Positions 9,560 to 18,221 are shown, numbered from the stretch's first letter. The stretch is 64,000 nucleotides of DNA from CAVOHU01 sp963817885 (GCA_963817885.1 CAWFQE010000002.1:310001-374000); one strand, 5' to 3'. The notes: generated from the letters alone by a model not told the origin. Numbers and translations: made by a program.

Positions 9560-10693
9560 TTAGCACGTTCGTCCGGCCCGAACGAACCGGGCACCCCCGG
9601 CGCGTTCGACCCAGCCGCGCATCTCGAGTTCGGCCAGGCGGGCGAGCAATTGGACGACGCCAAGCCCGGTCATATCGACAAGTCGTTCCAGTTCATACAC
9701 TTCGCCAGGCAGCATCGCTCGCACCAGCGGATCCCGCTCCGATGCCGCCCGGTCTCGCTCGGTCGAGACTCCCGCCGGAGCGTCCAGATGCAGTTCCTGC
9801 AGCACGTCCTCGACGTCCTCGACAACCCGCGCCCCGTCCTTGATCAGCGCGTGCGCTCCCCGGTTGCGGCCGCTCAGCACGCCCCCTGGCACAGCCATCA
9901 CCGTCCGGCCCTGGTCCAGCCCGCAGGTGGCCGTAATGAGCGACCCACTGGATTCAGACGCTTCCACGACGACAATGGCCAGGGAGAGGCCGCTGATGAT
10001 ACGGTTTCGTCGCGGAAAGTGCCACCCCTCGGGGGTTGTGCCCGGCGCCAGCTCGCTGACGATGGCCCCCTGGCCGAGGATCGCCCCGGCAAGCCCGGCG
10101 TGTTCGGGCGGGTAGATGACGTCCACGCCTGAACCCAGAACGGCGATGGTCCGGCCGCCGCCGGCGAGTGCGCCACGGTGGGCTGCCGAGTCGACCCCGC
10201 GTGCCAGGCCGCTCACCACCGTGACGCCGGCCTGGGCGAGGCCCTCACCAAGACGATGGGCGACTTCGAGCGCATGCGGCGTGGCGGCTCTCGACCCGAC
10301 GATGGCAACCGACAGGGTCGGGAAGTCCGGCGCGCCCCGGATCCAGAGCACGGGCGGGGGATCCGGAATCGCCGCCAGCTGGGACGGGTAGCGCTGGTCG
10401 TCCCGGGCGAGCGCCTCGATTCCGGAACGATGCGACCCGGCGAGGACCTGCCTCGCGCGCGCTCGAAGCAGGGCTGCCCAATGGCTGATGTCGTCGGTGG
10501 GGATCCCGCGCCTGGCCAGTGTGCAGCGAAGCTCGTCCGATGATGTGTCGGCCGGCCGGTCCGGGAGCGGGCCGGGCGCTTCACATGGCGCGCGGTTCGT
10601 TCCGTCGACCTCGCCCTGCGATCGACGTCGGCGATCGCTCGACGGCACGGTCCAGGCGAGGGAGCGTGCGACGGTTTCTACGAGGTCACCCAT
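9560..10693 (-). CDS. dprA: DNA-processing protein DprA
   Basis: Binds incoming single-stranded DNA and loads RecA during natural transformation. The 377-residue protein has a SAM-like N-terminal part, the Rossmann-like DprA core (VAIVGSRAATPHALEVA, VTVVSGLARGVDSAAHRGAL, FPRRNRIISGLSLAIVVVEA) and a C-terminal winged-helix region (LVDMTGLGVVQLLARLAELEMRGW). The ATG at 10693 has GGAG eight bases upstream; a second ATG at 10699 sits too close to that site. It is divergent from the TPR gene and lies before topA, a common order. comF further on suggests some competence machinery is present. Confidence 0.93.
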   Translation of the reverse strand: MGDLVETVARSLAWTVPSSDRRRRSQGEVDGTNRAPCEAPGPLPDRPADTSSDELRCTLARRGIPTDDISHWAALLRARARQVLAGSHRSGIEALARDDQRYPSQLAAIPDPPPVLWIRGAPDFPTLSVAIVGSRAATPHALEVAHRLGEGLAQAGVTVVSGLARGVDSAAHRGALAGGGRTIAVLGSGVDVIYPPEHAGLAGAILGQGAIVSELAPGTTPEGWHFPRRNRIISGLSLAIVVVEASESSGSLITATCGLDQGRTVMAVPGGVLSGRNRGAHALIKDGARVVEDVEDVLQELHLDAPAGVSTERDRAASERDPLVRAMLPGEVYELERLVDMTGLGVVQLLARLAELEMRGWVERAGGARFVRAGRTC

Positions 10694-10747
10694 GGGCATC
10701 TCTCCGCAGTTTGACTGGCCTTTTTGCGAGGATCGTGCCAGCTCGGC

Positions 10748-10776
10748 TTGCGCCCTCCTGTGCCGGGGGTTATAGT
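10748..10776 (+). promoter_or_regulatory. Sigma-70-type promoter for the TPR/lipoprotein pair
   Basis: TTGCGC at 10748-10753, a 17-bp spacer and TATAGT at 10771-10776, about 49 bp before the TPR start, in the intergenic space divergent from dprA. Confidence 0.5.
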
Positions 10777-10824
10777 GGAATTGCCTACCTCTCATCAGAT
10801 ATGGCTCGACAGCGCAAGGTGCAT

Positions 10825-11187
10825 ATGTTCAGTTCGTTGAGAGCAGTCGCACTTGTCGCGGCGATCGCCTTGGTGCTGCCCGCGGCAGCCTCGGCCGGAG
10901 ATCGGGCGGGAGCCCGTTCGCAGGTGGATTTCGGGATCAAGGTCGCCGAGCAGGGCCTCTGGCGCGAGGCCGTCTACCGCTGGGAGCGTGCAGTCGAGCT
11001 CGATCCGACCTACGCGGCCGCCTACAACAACCTCGCGGTCGGCTACGAGCACGAGGGCGCCTTCGAGAAGGCGAAGGCCGCGTACGAGATGGCGCTGAAG
11101 CTGGCGCCGAAGAATGTGTACGTCAAGCAGAACTTCGATCTGTTCAAGGAAATCAACGACCGTGCGAACCGCCAGAATCCTCGCTAG
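10825..11187 (+). CDS. Secreted TPR-repeat protein
   Basis: 120 residues with a Sec signal peptide (MFSSLRAVALVAAIALVLPAA, then SAG) and two consecutive tetratricopeptide repeats, including AAAYNNLAVGYEHEGAFEKA and the following AAYEMALKLAPKN. It is probably a periplasmic adaptor that binds a partner protein. The ATG at 10825 has AAGGTG just upstream; an in-frame ATG at 10801 lacks a ribosome site and would add a charged extension before the signal peptide. Its last 26 bases overlap the GTG start of the lipoprotein gene, implying co-expression and perhaps a joint envelope role. Confidence 0.75.
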   Translation: MFSSLRAVALVAAIALVLPAAASAGDRAGARSQVDFGIKVAEQGLWREAVYRWERAVELDPTYAAAYNNLAVGYEHEGAFEKAKAAYEMALKLAPKNVYVKQNFDLFKEINDRANRQNPR

Positions 11188-11929
11188 CGTCGGGATGCTT
11201 CTGGCGATGGCCGGGTGCGTCAGCTACCTCGAAATCCCTGTGGAAACGCCTATTCAGGCGAAGCTGGACGTGACCGCATTTCAGCGGGTGCTGATCGCGG
11301 GGTTCGTCGCCGGCGGCACCGACGACGTGGACGCGAACCTCGAGACGGTCAGGTTGCTGCGCACTCAGCTCCGCAACAAGTCTTCGCTGAAGGTCATCGA
11401 TTCCGACGTCCTGCCGCTGATGGAAGTCGCCGGCCAGACCAAGGCGGCCGACTCGCCGTCGGGCGATGGCGTGGCAGCGCCCGAGCTGCCGAAGCAGATC
11501 AAGGACGAGAAGGAACTGCAGCTGTTCGAGCCGCTGTTCGCCAACGCGAGTTACTGGAAGAAGATCGGCGAGGAATACCAGGGCCCGCTTATCGTCACGG
11601 GCACGGTCATGTTCACGCCGAACTCGCGCGCCGGATTCGTCACCCGCGAGCAGGAAGTTTACGATGCGGTCGGACGCCGGACCGTCAGGCCGGTCCGCAC
11701 CTACACGGAGCGCAAAGGGTTCATCCTGAAGCCCAAGTTCGTGTTCATCGACGGGCGGACGGGAGCGACCCTCTACTCGGAGACCTTCCGTGAAGAGGTG
11801 CTCTACAACGCCGATCAGACCACACCGGCGCTGTCGTCGTACTTCGAGCTGATGGACCGGCTCATTCCCGCGTTCCTGGGCACCCTGAGCAGCCAGAAGA
11901 TCCGGGGCACCCGGTTTCTCATCAAGTAG
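11162..11929 (+). CDS. Putative lipoprotein of unknown function
   Basis: 255 residues from a GTG start at 11162. The N-terminus is a lipoprotein signal (two Arg, a hydrophobic core, then LAMAGC); the -3 position is Met, so the lipobox is imperfect. The mature part alternates short beta-like and charged stretches (RVLIAGFVAGG, LKVIDSDVLPLMEV, YQGPLIVTGTVMFTP, PKFVFIDGRTGATLYSE). This resembles lipoproteins that assemble a periplasmic alpha/beta fold, but I cannot name the family. It overlaps the TPR gene upstream, and the rplU promoter begins 27 bp after its stop. Confidence 0.7.
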   Translation: MRTARILASVGMLLAMAGCVSYLEIPVETPIQAKLDVTAFQRVLIAGFVAGGTDDVDANLETVRLLRTQLRNKSSLKVIDSDVLPLMEVAGQTKAADSPSGDGVAAPELPKQIKDEKELQLFEPLFANASYWKKIGEEYQGPLIVTGTVMFTPNSRAGFVTREQEVYDAVGRRTVRPVRTYTERKGFILKPKFVFIDGRTGATLYSETFREEVLYNADQTTPALSSYFELMDRLIPAFLGTLSSQKIRGTRFLIK

Positions 11930-11955
11930 GAAATCAGCCTCGAAACGAGTTCGGG

Positions 11956-11985
11956 TTTACCTTGCCTTGCGGCCGATGGTATACT
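11956..11985 (+). promoter_or_regulatory. Promoter for rplU-rpmA
   Basis: TTTACC (11956-11961), an 18-bp spacer and TATACT (11980-11985), 71 bp before the rplU start. The roughly 65-base leader could fold, but I see no sequence that matches a known L21 leader. Confidence 0.55.
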
Positions 11986-12056
11986 CGACTCTTTCCACGG
12001 GCCCTCATGGCACGCGCCTTGTGCGTCGCCGGCCCCTGGCGGACAGGAGTCAAGTC

Positions 12057-12371
12057 GTGTACGCGATCGTTCAAAACGGCGGACATCAGGTAAAGGTCGA
12101 GCCCGGAGTGGTTGTGACCGTCGACCGTAAGGCCGCGGAGACCGGCTCCGAGGTGACCTTCGACGAAGTGCTGCTGGTCTCGAAGGACGGCGGTGACATC
12201 GTAGCCGGAGCCCCGTTTGTGGCGGGCGCGAAAGTGCTCGGGATCGTCGAGGAGCACGTGCGCGGCGTCAAGGTCCGGGTATTCATGAAGAAGCGCCGGA
12301 AGCAGATGCGGCGCAGTCACGGGTTCCGCGCTGACCTGACGCGCGTCCGCGTGACCAGCATCGTCGTCTGA
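12057..12371 (+). CDS. rplU: 50S ribosomal protein L21
   Basis: 104 residues, the normal L21 length, beginning with YAIVQNGGHQVKVEPG after the initiator. It binds 23S rRNA in the large subunit. The characteristic end KKRRKQMRRSHGFRADLTRV is present. The start is GTG at 12057, set by AGGAG at 12045-12049 with a seven-base gap; the frame is open upstream but non-homologous. It is followed after 16 bp by rpmA, the universal L21-L27 pair. Confidence 0.97.
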   Translation: MYAIVQNGGHQVKVEPGVVVTVDRKAAETGSEVTFDEVLLVSKDGGDIVAGAPFVAGAKVLGIVEEHVRGVKVRVFMKKRRKQMRRSHGFRADLTRVRVTSIVV

Positions 12372-12387
12372 CGGGGAAAGCACGACC

Positions 12388-12645
12388 ATGGCACATAAAA
12401 AGGGTCAAGGCAGTTCGCGCAACGGCCGCGACAGCAACTCGCAGCGGCTGGGCGTCAAGCGGTTCGGCGGGAACATCGTGACCGGCGGATCGATCCTGAT
12501 TCGGCAGCGCGGCCGGCGGTTCAAGCCGGGCCTGAATGTCGGCCTTGGCAAGGACGACACGCTGTTCGCGAAGATTTCGGGCCGGGTCAAGTTCGAGGAC
12601 CACGGCAGCCGCGGCCGGTTCATCAGCATCGAGCCGGTGATCTAG
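12388..12645 (+). CDS. rpmA: 50S ribosomal protein L27
   Basis: 85 residues starting MAHKKGQGSSRNGRDS, the flexible L27 N-terminus that reaches the peptidyl-transferase centre, and containing RFGGNIVTGGSILIRQRG. It has no cleavable Firmicutes-type extension. It follows rplU in the same transcript; a hairpin 25 bp downstream may end or attenuate that transcript before obgE. Confidence 0.97.
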   Translation: MAHKKGQGSSRNGRDSNSQRLGVKRFGGNIVTGGSILIRQRGRRFKPGLNVGLGKDDTLFAKISGRVKFEDHGSRGRFISIEPVI

Positions 12646-12670
12646 GCTCGGCCGGGGCCGGACATCCCGA

Positions 12671-12711
12671 GTGGCCACGGGACGCATCGCGTCCTCGTGG
12701 CCATTCCTTTG
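12671..12711 (+). terminator. Hairpin after rpmA
   Basis: TGGCCACGGGACGC at 12672-12685 pairs with GCGTCCTCGTGGCCA at 12689-12703 with one bulge and a three-base loop, followed by ATTCCTTTGT. It fits an intrinsic terminator with a weak T-tract between rpmA and obgE. Confidence 0.6.
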
Positions 12712-12770
12712 TACGCGTGACCGAACCGCGAACGGGAGCTCGGTGGGCTTTGGGCCAGGCGCACGCCTCA

Positions 12771-12805
12771 AGCCCCAAGCCCCAAGCCCCTAGCCCCTAG
12801 CCCCA
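12771..12805. repeat. Heptanucleotide tandem repeat upstream of obgE
   Basis: Five contiguous 7-bp units: AGCCCCA, AGCCCCA, AGCCCCT, AGCCCCT, AGCCCCA, ending 21 bp before the obgE start. A doubled GTGATACC follows at about 12808-12823. The array occupies the place where the obgE promoter or ribosome site would be expected. Confidence 0.85.
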
Positions 12806-12826
12806 ATGTGATACCGTGATACCGAA

Positions 12827-13846
12827 ATGTTCGTAGACGAAGTCGAGATCAAGGTGGCTGCCGGCGATGGCGGCCGGGGCTGCGTTGCGTTCCGGCGCGA
12901 GAAGTACGTGCCGCGCGGCGGGCCGAGCGGCGGCGATGGCGGCGACGGCGGGTCGATTGATGTCCGCGCCAGCGCTCACCTGAACACGCTGGTAACGTAT
13001 CGCTTTCACCCGGAGTTCAAGGCCCAGCGGGGCGGGCACGGGCAAGGGTCCAACCGCCACGGTCGCAAGGGCAAGGACATGGCGCTGGACGTCCCGGTCG
13101 GCACGGTCGTCTTCGAGTTGTCGGCCGACGGGAGCGATCCGATTCAGCTGGCGGACCTCGTCGAGGAATCCGGCCGGGTGCGTGTCGCGCAAGGGGGACA
13201 GGGCGGCCGCGGCAACGCCCGTTTCGTCTCCGCGACCAACCGCGCGCCGCGCCGGGCCGACCCCGGCGTGCCCGGCGACCAGAAGCGGCTCCGGTTCCAG
13301 CTCAAGCTGCTGGCGGACGTGGGACTGGTCGGCTATCCGAACTCGGGAAAATCGACGCTCATCTCGCGAATCTCCGCGGCCAAGCCGAAGATCGCGAGCT
13401 ATCCCTTCACCACGCTGACCCCCCACCTGGGGGTGGTCTCGCTCAGCCGCGACCGGAGCTTTGTCGTCGCCGACGTGCCGGGGCTCATCGAGGGGGCGCA
13501 TCGGGGCCTGGGTCTTGGGCACCAGTTCCTTCAGCACCTGGAACGCACGCGGCTGCTCGTGCATATGATCGACGTGTCGGGCGAAACCGGCCGCGACCCG
13601 GTGGCCGACTTCGAAACGATCCGGCGCGAACTGGTGCTCTACCGGCCCGAATTCGCAGACAAGCCGCAACTGGCCGCTGCGAATAAAATGGACGTTGTCG
13701 ACGACAAGGGTGCGGTCGATCGGCTCGCGAAGCACCTGGCGGAACTGAAGATCCCGTTCTACCGCATCTCGGCGGTCACCGGATCCGGTGTCGAGACGTT
13801 GCTCAAGGCCATATGGCGTCACCTTCAGGTCCCGACTGACCAGTGA
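12827..13846 (+). CDS. obgE: GTPase ObgE/CgtA
   Basis: Essential GTPase involved in 50S assembly and stress control. The 339 residues comprise the glycine-rich Obg fold (MFVDEVEIKVAAGDGGRGC, GGPSGGDGGDGG) and the G domain: G1 GYPNSGKSTL, the switch II DVPGLIEGAHRGLGLG and G4 NKMD. No C-terminal OCT domain follows. ATG at 12827 opens directly with the Obg fold. The stop overlaps nadD (TGATG), so the two are translationally coupled. Confidence 0.96.
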   Translation: MFVDEVEIKVAAGDGGRGCVAFRREKYVPRGGPSGGDGGDGGSIDVRASAHLNTLVTYRFHPEFKAQRGGHGQGSNRHGRKGKDMALDVPVGTVVFELSADGSDPIQLADLVEESGRVRVAQGGQGGRGNARFVSATNRAPRRADPGVPGDQKRLRFQLKLLADVGLVGYPNSGKSTLISRISAAKPKIASYPFTTLTPHLGVVSLSRDRSFVVADVPGLIEGAHRGLGLGHQFLQHLERTRLLVHMIDVSGETGRDPVADFETIRRELVLYRPEFADKPQLAAANKMDVVDDKGAVDRLAKHLAELKIPFYRISAVTGSGVETLLKAIWRHLQVPTDQ

Positions 13847-14553
13847 TGACCCGTTCACGCACAGGCGTGCTGGGTGGCACATTCGATCCCGTCCATGCGG
13901 GACACCTCGCGGCGGCGCAGGCGGCCGTGCGTGCGCTCGATCTCGACCGGGTCCTGTTCGTCCCTGCCCTGGATCCGCCCCACCGGCAGGCCGACCCGAT
14001 GGCCTCGCCGTACCACCGGTTCGCGATGGTCACGCTGGCCACCTCTCCGATCGCGGGATTCCTGGCGAGCGACGTGGAGCTTCGACGGGCCGGGCCGTCG
14101 TTCACCGCCGAGACGCTCCGCCAGTTCGCCGCGGAGGGGCTCGACAGGTCGCAGATCTTCTTCATCACCGGCGCCGACGCGTTCGCAGAAATCGCCACGT
14201 GGCGCGACTATCCAGCCCTGCTGGATCTGGCGCATTTCGTCGTGTGTGCCCGGCCGGGATTCCCGGTGGCCGACGTGGCCCGCCGCCTGCCCGGGCTGGC
14301 CCATCGCACGATTGCCCTGCCACGCCCGGAGGGCGCCTCCCTGGAGGAGGCGGTCCCCCGCGTGTGGCTCCTGGACGTGGAAACCCCATCAGTGTCTTCA
14401 ACAGAGGTGCGCGCACGAGCGCGCGACGGGCGGCCGCTTGCGGGCCTGGTGCCGCCCGATGTCGAGTCTCATATCCGCCGCCACGACCTGTACGGCGTGC
14501 ATCACGCGCCGCCTGGATCGGGCCGGCCCGCGGCCACCGACTTGCATGAGTAA
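13846..14553 (+). CDS. nadD: Nicotinate-nucleotide adenylyltransferase
   Basis: Converts nicotinate mononucleotide plus ATP to deamido-NAD in NAD synthesis. 235 residues with the nucleotidyltransferase signature GVLGGTFDPVHAGHL (the HxGH pair) near the N-terminus and the C-terminal SSTEVRARARDGRP that binds ATP phosphates. The ATG at 13846 shares a base with the obgE stop. It overlaps rsfS by eight bases. The obgE-nadD-rsfS order is widely conserved. Confidence 0.95.
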   Translation: MTRSRTGVLGGTFDPVHAGHLAAAQAAVRALDLDRVLFVPALDPPHRQADPMASPYHRFAMVTLATSPIAGFLASDVELRRAGPSFTAETLRQFAAEGLDRSQIFFITGADAFAEIATWRDYPALLDLAHFVVCARPGFPVADVARRLPGLAHRTIALPRPEGASLEEAVPRVWLLDVETPSVSSTEVRARARDGRPLAGLVPPDVESHIRRHDLYGVHHAPPGSGRPAATDLHE

Positions 14554-14935
14554 AGCCGAGACGAAGCGCGCCGCCTCGCCCACCTCGCTGCCCGAGCCCC
14601 TGCGCCTGGCAGCCCGCGCGGCATACGACAAGAAGGCCGAGGACGTGGTGGTGCTCGACCTCCGGAAGCTGGCATCTTTTGCGGACTCGTTCCTGTTGTG
14701 TTCGGGCAACAACCCGCGCCAGGTGAAAGCCATCGCCGACGGCGTGGAACAGGCCCTTGGAACGACGGGCATCAAGCCTGCCCACATCGAAGGCTACGAG
14801 CGGGCCGAGTGGATCCTGCTCGACTACTTCGACTTCATCGTCCATGTCTTCAACGCGGAGACCCGGCGCTTCTACGGCCTCGAACGACTCTGGGGCAGCG
14901 CCGTCCGCGTCGAGGTGCCAGACTCTCACGCCTGA
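14546..14935 (+). CDS. rsfS: Ribosome silencing factor RsfS
   Basis: 129-residue RsfS/Iojap-family protein that binds L14 and blocks subunit joining in starvation. The core reads AYDKKAEDVVVLDLRKLASF (cited in part), FADSFLLCSGNNPRQVKAI, AEWILLDYFDFIVHVF and RRFYGLERLWG. The ATG at 14546 lies inside the nadD end. Confidence 0.95.
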   Translation: MSKAETKRAASPTSLPEPLRLAARAAYDKKAEDVVVLDLRKLASFADSFLLCSGNNPRQVKAIADGVEQALGTTGIKPAHIEGYERAEWILLDYFDFIVHVFNAETRRFYGLERLWGSAVRVEVPDSHA

Positions 14936-15023
14936 GCCGGGCGCCGGCCTGGCGGCGCGCCACGCGCCCGGCGAACTCTGGCAGTGGCTGGCCGAGGCCG
15001 GGAGCCGGGCCATCGATGCCGTG

Positions 15024-15836
15024 ATGACCGTGGCGATCGCGCCGGCCTGCGCCTCGTGCGGGTCAACGCTGGACCATCCACTCGGCGGTCCCGTGTGCGA
15101 GGCCTGCTGGTCGTCGATTCGGCCCATCCAGCCGCCGTGTTGTGATCTCTGTGGCGGTCCCATTGCCTCGCTGCGCGCGATCCCGCAGGCCGCAAGACCG
15201 CTGAGCCGGCTTGATCATGCGGCCACGCGCGGCGACCGGCTTTCCGGCATCCGCAGTGCCCGCGGATCGTCCCGTCGCTGTCCCCACTGCACCCATGGCA
15301 GGCACGGCGTCGATCTCGGAAGCGCCCTTGGCGCGTACGAGGGAGCGCTGCGCGACACGATTCACGCGTTCAAGTACGACGGCAGGCGATCCATCGGGCG
15401 AAGGCTCGGCGACCTGATGCGTGAGCATGGCCGGGCATTTCTCGAGGGCGCCGATCTGGCCGTGCCCGTCCCGCTGCATCGGACCCGCCATCGCCGGCGC
15501 GGGTTCAACCAGGCCGCGGAGCTGGCCCATCGGCTGGGACTGCCCGTCCGAGAGGTGCTCAGGCGGCGCCGCGCGACCAGATCACAAGTTGAATTGCCCG
15601 CGGCTGAACGCCGCAGAAACCTGGTGGACGCGTTTGCGCTGCGCCGGTTCGTGCGGACAGGCAGGTGCCGCTGGCAGGCGAGCCGTCGCATCCTGGACGG
15701 CGCGGTGATCGTCGTGGTGGACGATGTGAGTACGACGGGGGCGACGCTCGATCAGTGTGCGCGCGTGCTCAAGGCTGGGGGAGCCCGGCAGGTGCGGGCG
15801 CTCACCGCGGCAATCACGGTCTGGAGCGGATCCTGA
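15024..15836 (+). CDS. comF: ComF-family phosphoribosyltransferase-like competence protein
   Basis: About 270 residues. The N-terminus has paired zinc-ribbon cysteines (CASC, CEAC, CDLC and a later CPHC). The C-terminal PRTase fold carries the PRPP-binding loop VIVVVDDVSTTGATL and the family stretch HRTRHRRRGFNQAAELAH. ComF helps move single-stranded DNA inward during transformation. The true start is uncertain: ATG 15024 (or GTG 15021) leaves the zinc ribbon intact, whereas the frame is open back into rsfS, where an amphipathic stretch LWQWLAEAGSRAID might belong to the protein but has no good start codon. An insertion rich in Ala/Arg separates the second and third Cys pairs. Confidence 0.88.
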   Translation: MTVAIAPACASCGSTLDHPLGGPVCEACWSSIRPIQPPCCDLCGGPIASLRAIPQAARPLSRLDHAATRGDRLSGIRSARGSSRRCPHCTHGRHGVDLGSALGAYEGALRDTIHAFKYDGRRSIGRRLGDLMREHGRAFLEGADLAVPVPLHRTRHRRRGFNQAAELAHRLGLPVREVLRRRRATRSQVELPAAERRRNLVDAFALRRFVRTGRCRWQASRRILDGAVIVVVDDVSTTGATLDQCARVLKAGGARQVRALTAAITVWSGS

Positions 15837-15969
15837 CGGCCTCGGCGACATGCCGGGCGTCAGCCAGGCTTGAGTTCCGGTCCGGCCGGAATCGGTGTGC
15901 GTGGCCGCGTGAATTCGGCGCGCGCACCTGCTGTCGCGGAATCGTGATTCGTGGCGCGGTTCCGGGCCT

Positions 15970-16335
15970 CTAGCTTGCGTATGTGCCGAGCCATCCGAAC
16001 GCCACCGAGACGGCGCCCGAGCCGGCCAGCAGCATCCAGGTGGGCGAACTGAGATCCCCGAAAAAGGTCGCGACCAGGAACGCCCCGACGCCCAGCCCCA
16101 GCGCCGCGCCCGCGCTCAATGCGACGCAGGACACGTCCCTCCAGACGGGGAAGACCAGGCTCGCCGCCTTCGTGACGACGAGTGGAAGAACCCACACCAG
16201 CAGGTTGGTCGACCAACGAAGGGCGGTGGCGGAGAAATCGGCGCCCGTGGGGGTCAGATACATCACCCGGACACTCAGCCAGAACCCGAGTCCGGCGGCG
16301 GCTGTTGCGATAATGGCCAAGATGAATCGACGCAT
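15970..16335 (-). CDS. Small four-helix membrane protein, unknown
   Basis: 121 residues with four predicted membrane segments (FILAIIATAAAGLGFWLSV, LLVWVLPLVVTKAASLVF, VALSAGAALGLGVGAFLVA, WMLLAGSGAVSVAFGWLG). No catalytic motif is evident and I do not recognise the family. It stands alone, convergent with comF. Confidence 0.6.
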   Translation of the reverse strand: MRRFILAIIATAAAGLGFWLSVRVMYLTPTGADFSATALRWSTNLLVWVLPLVVTKAASLVFPVWRDVSCVALSAGAALGLGVGAFLVATFFGDLSSPTWMLLAGSGAVSVAFGWLGTYAS

Positions 16336-16533
16336 CGGCCGGTGGCTCCCGCATGACGTCGGCTTCCGGATCCTACAGCTGCAGTCTGGTCAGGCAATCA
16401 ACGAACATTGCTGACCCATGGGCGCTCACTCTAACACCATCGCGGCCATGTTCGTGTGCCCGTTCGGCGGCAGCCGATTCGCGCAGCGATGCTCATGGTC
16501 TTCCAAGTGTGACCCGTGCGAAAGGTTTCCGTT

Positions 16534-17022
16534 TCACAGCGGCCGGACGTCTTTCGCCCGGTGCTGCGAGGCCCGCTCGAGCAGCGACATCTGCCCGGCA
16601 TGGTACGCGTGGTGTTGGATCAACCCGTTCAGGAGATGGGCGCGGTCGTACTCCCGGTTCGGGACCGGGGCATCCAGGTCGGCGTCGCTCAGTGTCCTGA
16701 GGGTCCCAACCAGCGCGGACTGTGTGCGCTGGAGGTCGTCAAGCGCAGCCGTCCAGGCGTGCGCGCTGGTGTCGTGCACCGGTGGCCAATCGGCCTCGCC
16801 CTCGAGCTCGGCAACCTGCCCCATCACTCGCGAATGGACCGCCCGCACCCATGCGGTCACGTGGTGCACGAGTTCCCAGATCGAATGCGCGCCGGGCACC
16901 GGGTGTGCAGCGGCTTCCGCGGCGGTGACTCCCTCGAGGATCTCTCGAATCGACGGTCCCTGCCAGGATTCGCCTTCGAGCGCGCGCTGGAGCTGGTCGA
17001 TGATCCCGTTCATCCCTGTCAT
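16534..17022 (-). CDS. DinB-superfamily protein
   Basis: 162-residue four-helix-bundle protein of the DinB/YfiT-like superfamily. The three metal-ligand His positions fit: the segment WELVHHVTAW and the C-terminal LIQHHAYHAGQMSLL. Members are metal-dependent thiol-transferases or orphans, often stress related. ATG at 17022 is preceded by GGAGG at about eight bases. A second DinB-like gene lies 0.6 kb away on the same strand with a DUF488 gene between them. Confidence 0.85.
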   Translation of the reverse strand: MTGMNGIIDQLQRALEGESWQGPSIREILEGVTAAEAAAHPVPGAHSIWELVHHVTAWVRAVHSRVMGQVAELEGEADWPPVHDTSAHAWTAALDDLQRTQSALVGTLRTLSDADLDAPVPNREYDRAHLLNGLIQHHAYHAGQMSLLERASQHRAKDVRPL

Positions 17023-17076
17023 GACACGATCCTCCCCCTCACCCTGTTTCGGACGCGGCCTCGCGTCAACGCGCCA

Positions 17077-17463
17077 CTACGCGAATTTTGCCCCCGAATC
17101 GGCCAGCAGCATCCTCAGCACCGAACGATGGCAGTGGGACTGGTCTTCGCAGTAGCACCCGACTGAGAAATCGCTATGCCGGGACAGGGCGGCGAGCAGG
17201 GCAAGGCTGTGACGAGCGTCCGGGGCCGCCATTTCGGCCCGGTACTTCCTGATGAAGGCCGCCCACTGCGAGGGAATGGTGGCGGACTGCGCCAGCTTCA
17301 TCGTCTCGCGACTCGGCGCCAGGACAGGAAACCAGACGTCGTACCAGTTCTGCGCAGCGAACTTAGACTTGGGCACGCCGCGCGGGGGCAGGCGGACGGT
17401 TCCGATGCGAAGCCCTTCGCCCGGGAGTCGGGCGGTTCCAAGCCTCACGACACGTATGGCCAT
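17077..17463 (-). CDS. DUF488-family protein
   Basis: 128 residues with the DUF488 pattern: N-terminal IRIGTVRLPPRGVPK-like strand, the segment NWYDVWFPVLAPS and the C-terminal signature CYCEDQSHCHRSVL in which the Cys/His/Arg cluster resembles a phosphatase-like loop. Biochemical role unknown. GGGAGG precedes the ATG at 17463. It sits between two DinB genes on the same strand. Confidence 0.85.
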   Translation of the reverse strand: MAIRVVRLGTARLPGEGLRIGTVRLPPRGVPKSKFAAQNWYDVWFPVLAPSRETMKLAQSATIPSQWAAFIRKYRAEMAAPDARHSLALLAALSRHSDFSVGCYCEDQSHCHRSVLRMLLADSGAKFA

Positions 17464-17579
17464 CGCAAGTTCCTCCCTTGAACCGCTTCACGTCCGGGCG
17501 CAGGTCGGCGACTGACCTGACTCCGGCTCCGAGGCGTCGCCAGCCTGCAAGCGAGACAAGACTGCTCAATCCAGGTGTC

Positions 17580-18095
17580 TCACCGCTCCAGGTATCGAGT
17601 TCGCAGGATGGTGGCGTGGTGGATCACGTGGCCGGCCGCAATGAAAGCCAGTGCCCGCACTGTGACCGGGTTCCCGCTCGCGACACCCCTCCGCGCCCAG
17701 GCGTCTGCCGGGAGATTCTCAAAAAGCGAGAGCGTTGCTGCCCGAACGGCCTGGAATTCCTGCACGTGGCTGCTCCACGACCGTTCGTCGGCGCCCTGTG
17801 TGGGCACCGCAACTTCCTGATCGAAGCTCGGCAGCGGGCCCTCGAACCCGCGCGCGAACCAGAGCGCCCGGAACCCAAAGACCCGCTCGGTGTCGTTGAT
17901 GTGGCCCAGCACCTGCCGAATGCTCCACTTGCCCGGGGCATAGCGGTAAAGCGATTGGTCCGCAGTGATCGCGTTCAGCAGGGCCAGTGTCTCAGGCAAC
18001 TGAGCGCGGAGGACTTGGCAAATGTCGCCTCCGCTCACCCGGTCGATGTAGGTGAAGTCAGTACTCAGCCGCCTCAGTTCGATCCGGAATTCCAA
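17580..18095 (-). CDS. DinB-superfamily protein
   Basis: 171 residues with the DinB pattern: APGKWSIRQVLGHINDTERVF holds the first ligand His and AGHVIHHATILRTRYL the C-terminal pair. It differs clearly from the DinB protein at 16534-17022 and is not a recent duplicate. The start is a TTG at 18095; no better in-frame start lies before the conserved helix, so the N-terminus is uncertain. Confidence 0.83.
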   Translation of the reverse strand: MEFRIELRRLSTDFTYIDRVSGGDICQVLRAQLPETLALLNAITADQSLYRYAPGKWSIRQVLGHINDTERVFGFRALWFARGFEGPLPSFDQEVAVPTQGADERSWSSHVQEFQAVRAATLSLFENLPADAWARRGVASGNPVTVRALAFIAAGHVIHHATILRTRYLER

Positions 18096-18221
18096 TCATG
18101 CTCATACTCGCCTGCCTGCCCTCCTGCCGGCCGAAGGCCGGCTTGCCGGTTTCCGAAAGAAGCGCCCGCCCATTCAGACCGAGCCCTGTCCGCTATTATC
18201 CGGCCGGCGGCGCCGAGCGGA

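Noticed and set aside
11986..12056. Autoregulatory L21 leader structure
   Set aside because: No recognisable leader motif or stable conserved fold could be made out by eye.
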